In this document: in pieces, positions 61,855 through 64,000 of the stretch
Layout: each line of letters starts with the position of its first letter
How positions within the stretch are numbered: the stretch's first letter is position 1
Assembly (NCBI GenBank): GCA_036435485.1
Contig: CM071598.1
Coordinates: 180,616,148 to 180,680,147, forward strand
Direction of reading: 5' to 3'
From: Saposhnikovia divaricata
Lineage: Eukaryota > Streptophyta > Magnoliopsida > Apiales > Apiaceae
DNA length: 64,000 nucleotides
Notes under the pieces: model-generated
The model's input: only the letters and a program-made list of their open reading frames with translations
What the model was told of the DNA's origin: nothing
Database searches by the model: none
Program-made: the position numbers and the translations under genes

Positions 61855-62070
61855 TTTTTTCTGGTACATCTGGCATTATTATGGTGCATTCGGTACATCT
61901 GGCATTATTATGGTGCATCTGGTACATCTGGCATTATTATGATGCGTCTGGTACATCTGTTATCTGTTATTTGTGAGAGGATTCAAGTCAAGGTGAAGAG
62001 TTTTATATGGTACATCTGGCATTATTATGATGCATCTGGTATATCTGTTATCTGTTTTCTGTGAGAGGAT
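61855..62070 (+). repeat. tandem ggtacatctggcattattatg repeats before the outer 3' LTR
   Basis: At least four full copies and several partial ones (tctggtacatctgttatctg), plus a repeated gtgagaggattcaagtcaag (61973 and 62061). Confidence 0.85.
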
Positions 62071-62089
62071 TCAAGTCAAGGTGGAGATT

Positions 62090-62336
62090 TGTTAGTATGA
62101 CTTGAATTAGGTAGCCGCCGGATTTGACTGCGGCGGCGGCCTGCGGCGGCTACCGTTCCTCCGGCGGCCACCAACCACACCTACCCCCTTAGATTTAGTC
62201 TATAAATAGACATCCATATTTCTCTTGTAAATTATCTGAGAGATCTGAGCATTTGAAATCTGTAATCTGAAAATCCTCAAGATCAATATAAATTATTTCT
62301 CTTCTGTTTATCATATTTCTTGCTTCCGTTATAACA
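62090..62336 (+). repeat. outer Copia 3' LTR, 247 bp
   Basis: Begins tgttagtatgac and ends ccgttataaca; followed by ctatc. Confidence 0.92.
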
Positions 62337-62427
62337 CTATCAAATTTGCAGATCCATTACACAGAAAAGTGCAAAACCTCTTTAGTTCTTATTGCAAAAA
62401 CCTTAGTTATCTACGTAATTGTAGTAC

Positions 62428-62495
62428 ATGTCTCCATAGTATGCAATGCATGGAGGCTACTCTTTATCAATCTAATCATACATGCCATGCTCTAA
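62428..62495 (+). pseudogene. CRK relic: exon 6 fragment
   Basis: tacatgtctcca-agtatgcaatgcatgga matches CRK2/3 exon 6 (YMSPEYAMHG) with a TAG in place of the Glu codon, then ctctttatcaatctaatca matches the later QSN part after a deletion. Confidence 0.75.
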
Positions 62496-63198
62496 CTTAC
62501 TAATGTATAATAAAATAACCAAAGATTCAAGCAGATCAAGGTGCAAATGGGATGATAGTTTGGAAGAGCAGATCATGGGCTAAATAAATTGAGAAAACGT
62601 TTAGGGGATGTTACCAAGAAAATTCTACCCTGGTCCTAAAGTTCACTAAGAAAATGGAATTTGACCATCATATTGTGATGATAGTCAGTCCTATACTTTC
62701 TTAAAATTTATACCAGAACATAACTTGGCTTGTTAGAAGGGTCAGTTCAGACCCCTGAGTTTTGGAAAAAAATGTCACAATTTTCAGTGACAAGCATATA
62801 TTGCCCATTTCTGCCAATTTGCATGTCAGAAAATGAGATTATTCTCTGAACAGCAGTGGGTGTGGGTCTATACAATTCTTCTTTTCTTGTGTAAGACACT
62901 TCCAGGAATATTGTTTTGGTCTATTCAGATATACCTCTATGCCATTTTCCTATTACTTTTCAGCAATGTAGGTCCGCAGACTCTCCACTATTGTCCTTGA
63001 AAAAGATTGGGAATCTGTTGAATATTCAAAAAAAAAAAAAAAAAGCAGCACTTACCTAATTGATTTTCACACCTGATAAACTACTGATTATACCATTTAA
63101 TGTAAGTTAAACTTAAGATTATTATTGTACAATGGTACACCTTTTTGTGGTTCAGAAAAAAAAAAAAAAAATTAAAAACCGAAACAGTTTTATCAAAG
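62496..63198. other. intergenic DNA, no gene seen
   Basis: Two A-runs (63030-63044, 63157-63170). No coding structure recognised. Confidence 0.4.
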
Positions 63199-63203
63199 CT
63201 ACC

Positions 63204-63899
63204 TGTAATGGACTGGCCAAAGTCAGAAGCAAGCCCAAGCCCAAGTCAGAAGCAAGCCCAATTAGGGGCCAAGAGGAGTAAAACGTGCATACTAAAGAGA
63301 GGAAAAGGAAAGAAAGGGGTATCGAAGAATTGATTTGTGTTAAGCTAGGGTTACTTGGGAGAGGGCTGGACCTCTCGAATTATCCAGTAGTTATCATTTC
63401 CTTTTGTAATCGTTATTCAGCTATAATCGTTATTCCAGTCATGTCAGTACCATATTTCGTGGTTTGAGTTATATGTAATCTGGTGCATAGTATTTTGTCA
63501 AGTAATTGTTGGAACCCTATCTTAATTCATTACAAATTGGTATCAGAGCATCGATCTAATGGGTCTACTGGGTGTGAATCAACAGTCAGAAGCAAGCCCA
63601 AGCCCAAGTCAGAAGCAAGCCCAATTAGGGGCCCAAGAGGAGTAAAACGTGCACACTAAAGAGGGGAAAAGGAAAGAAAGGGGGTATCGAAGAATTGATT
63701 TGTGTTAAGCTAGGGTTACTTGGGAGAGGGCTGGACCTCTCGAATTATCCAGTAGTTATCATTTCCTTTTGTAATCGTTATTCAGCTATAATCGTTATTC
63801 CAGTCATGTCAGTACCATATTTCGTGGTTTGAGTTATATATAATCTGGTGCATAGTATTTTGTCAAGTAATTGTTGGAACCCTATCTTAATTCATTACA
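63204..63899 (+). mobile_element. TRIM-like miniature LTR retrotransposon, 696 bp
   Basis: LTR 1 at 63204-63534 (tgtaatggactgg ... aattcattaca) is followed by a primer-binding site (tggtatcagagc, 63538-63549) and only 34 further bases before LTR 2 (63584-63899). LTR 2 lacks the first 17 bases of LTR 1. The target duplication ctacc lies at 63199-63203 and 63900-63904. No polypurine tract or coding region. The LTRs carry agtcagaagcaagccca repeated within their first 50 bases. Confidence 0.88.
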
Positions 63900-63904
63900 C
63901 TACC

Positions 63905-64000
63905 CAGAACCTAGGTTTCTCTGGTACGCGAGAACTCACTTAACTGATTCGACCTGATGACCCAGAGTCCCAAACACAATATGCCCATATAAGAGGTAAC
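63905..64000. other. window end, no feature seen
   Basis: Unassigned sequence. Confidence 0.4.

Larger units (their letters stand above)
50577..62336 (+). mobile_element. outer Copia retrotransposon, RT-deleted, hosting a second Copia
   Basis: Short LTRs (50577-50820, 62090-62336), primer-binding site at 50824-50835, purine-rich tract (caaggtggagatt) before the 3' LTR, and the 5-base target duplication ctatc at 50572-50576 and 62337-62341. Without the inner element it is about 2.9 kb. Gag, protease, part of integrase and the very end of RNase H remain; reverse transcriptase is absent, so it can only have moved with help from another element. Confidence 0.92.

Noticed and set aside
1..64000. 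A new defence or metabolic gene cluster
   Set aside because: All non-transposon genes are one receptor-kinase family; no mixed pathway genes are present. tRNA and rRNA signatures were looked for by eye and not found.

Overview
This window looks like nuclear DNA from a flowering plant, almost certainly a eudicot. Genes have introns with GT-AG borders, intergenic DNA is very AT-rich, and the sequence is dominated by plant transposons: Ty1/Copia, L1 and RTE LINEs, Helitrons, PIF/Harbinger, Stowaway and hAT MITEs. I cannot name the species from the sequence.

The host genes are all one family: a tandem, same-strand array of cysteine-rich receptor-like kinases (CRKs; two extracellular DUF26/Gnk2 domains, one membrane segment, a cytoplasmic Ser/Thr kinase, seven exons). 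Three full-length models are present: CRK1 (4345-7110, with an early stop that removes the usual C-terminal tail), CRK3 (39298-42116) and CRK4 (45368-48190). CRK2 (34168-36373) is a near-identical copy of CRK3 that lacks the signal peptide and first DUF26 domain. The left edge holds the last 45 codons of a further CRK ('CRK0', 3151-3289) cut by a Copia element. Decayed relics occur near 8.3, 42.6-43.0, 43.3 and 62.4 kb. Spacer DNA is duplicated with the genes, so the array grew by repeated tandem duplication.

Layout: 1-3150 Copia on the minus strand inside CRK0; 3.15-8.5 kb CRK0 tail, CRK1 and a second copy of the CRK promoter; 9.4-18.7 kb hAT MITE, solo LTR, Helitrons and an L1 fragment; 18.7-24.5 kb degenerate Copia (minus); 24.9-28.1 kb Helitrons holding an L1 relic, which itself holds a Stowaway; 29.6-33.1 kb an almost intact PIF/Harbinger inside a Stowaway; 34.2-48.2 kb CRK2, a composite insertion (Helitron + MITE + RTE LINE), CRK3, relics, a hAT MITE and CRK4; 48.3-50.1 kb two MITEs; 50.6-62.3 kb a Copia lacking reverse transcriptase with a young, nearly complete Copia inside it; 63.2-63.9 kb a miniature LTR element.

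The kinases would act at the plasma membrane, probably in stress or immune signalling (family knowledge, not shown here). I found no tRNA, rRNA, CRISPR array or clearly new biochemical system. The most informative content is the birth-and-death history of the CRK array and several cleanly dated nested insertions with exact target-site duplications.
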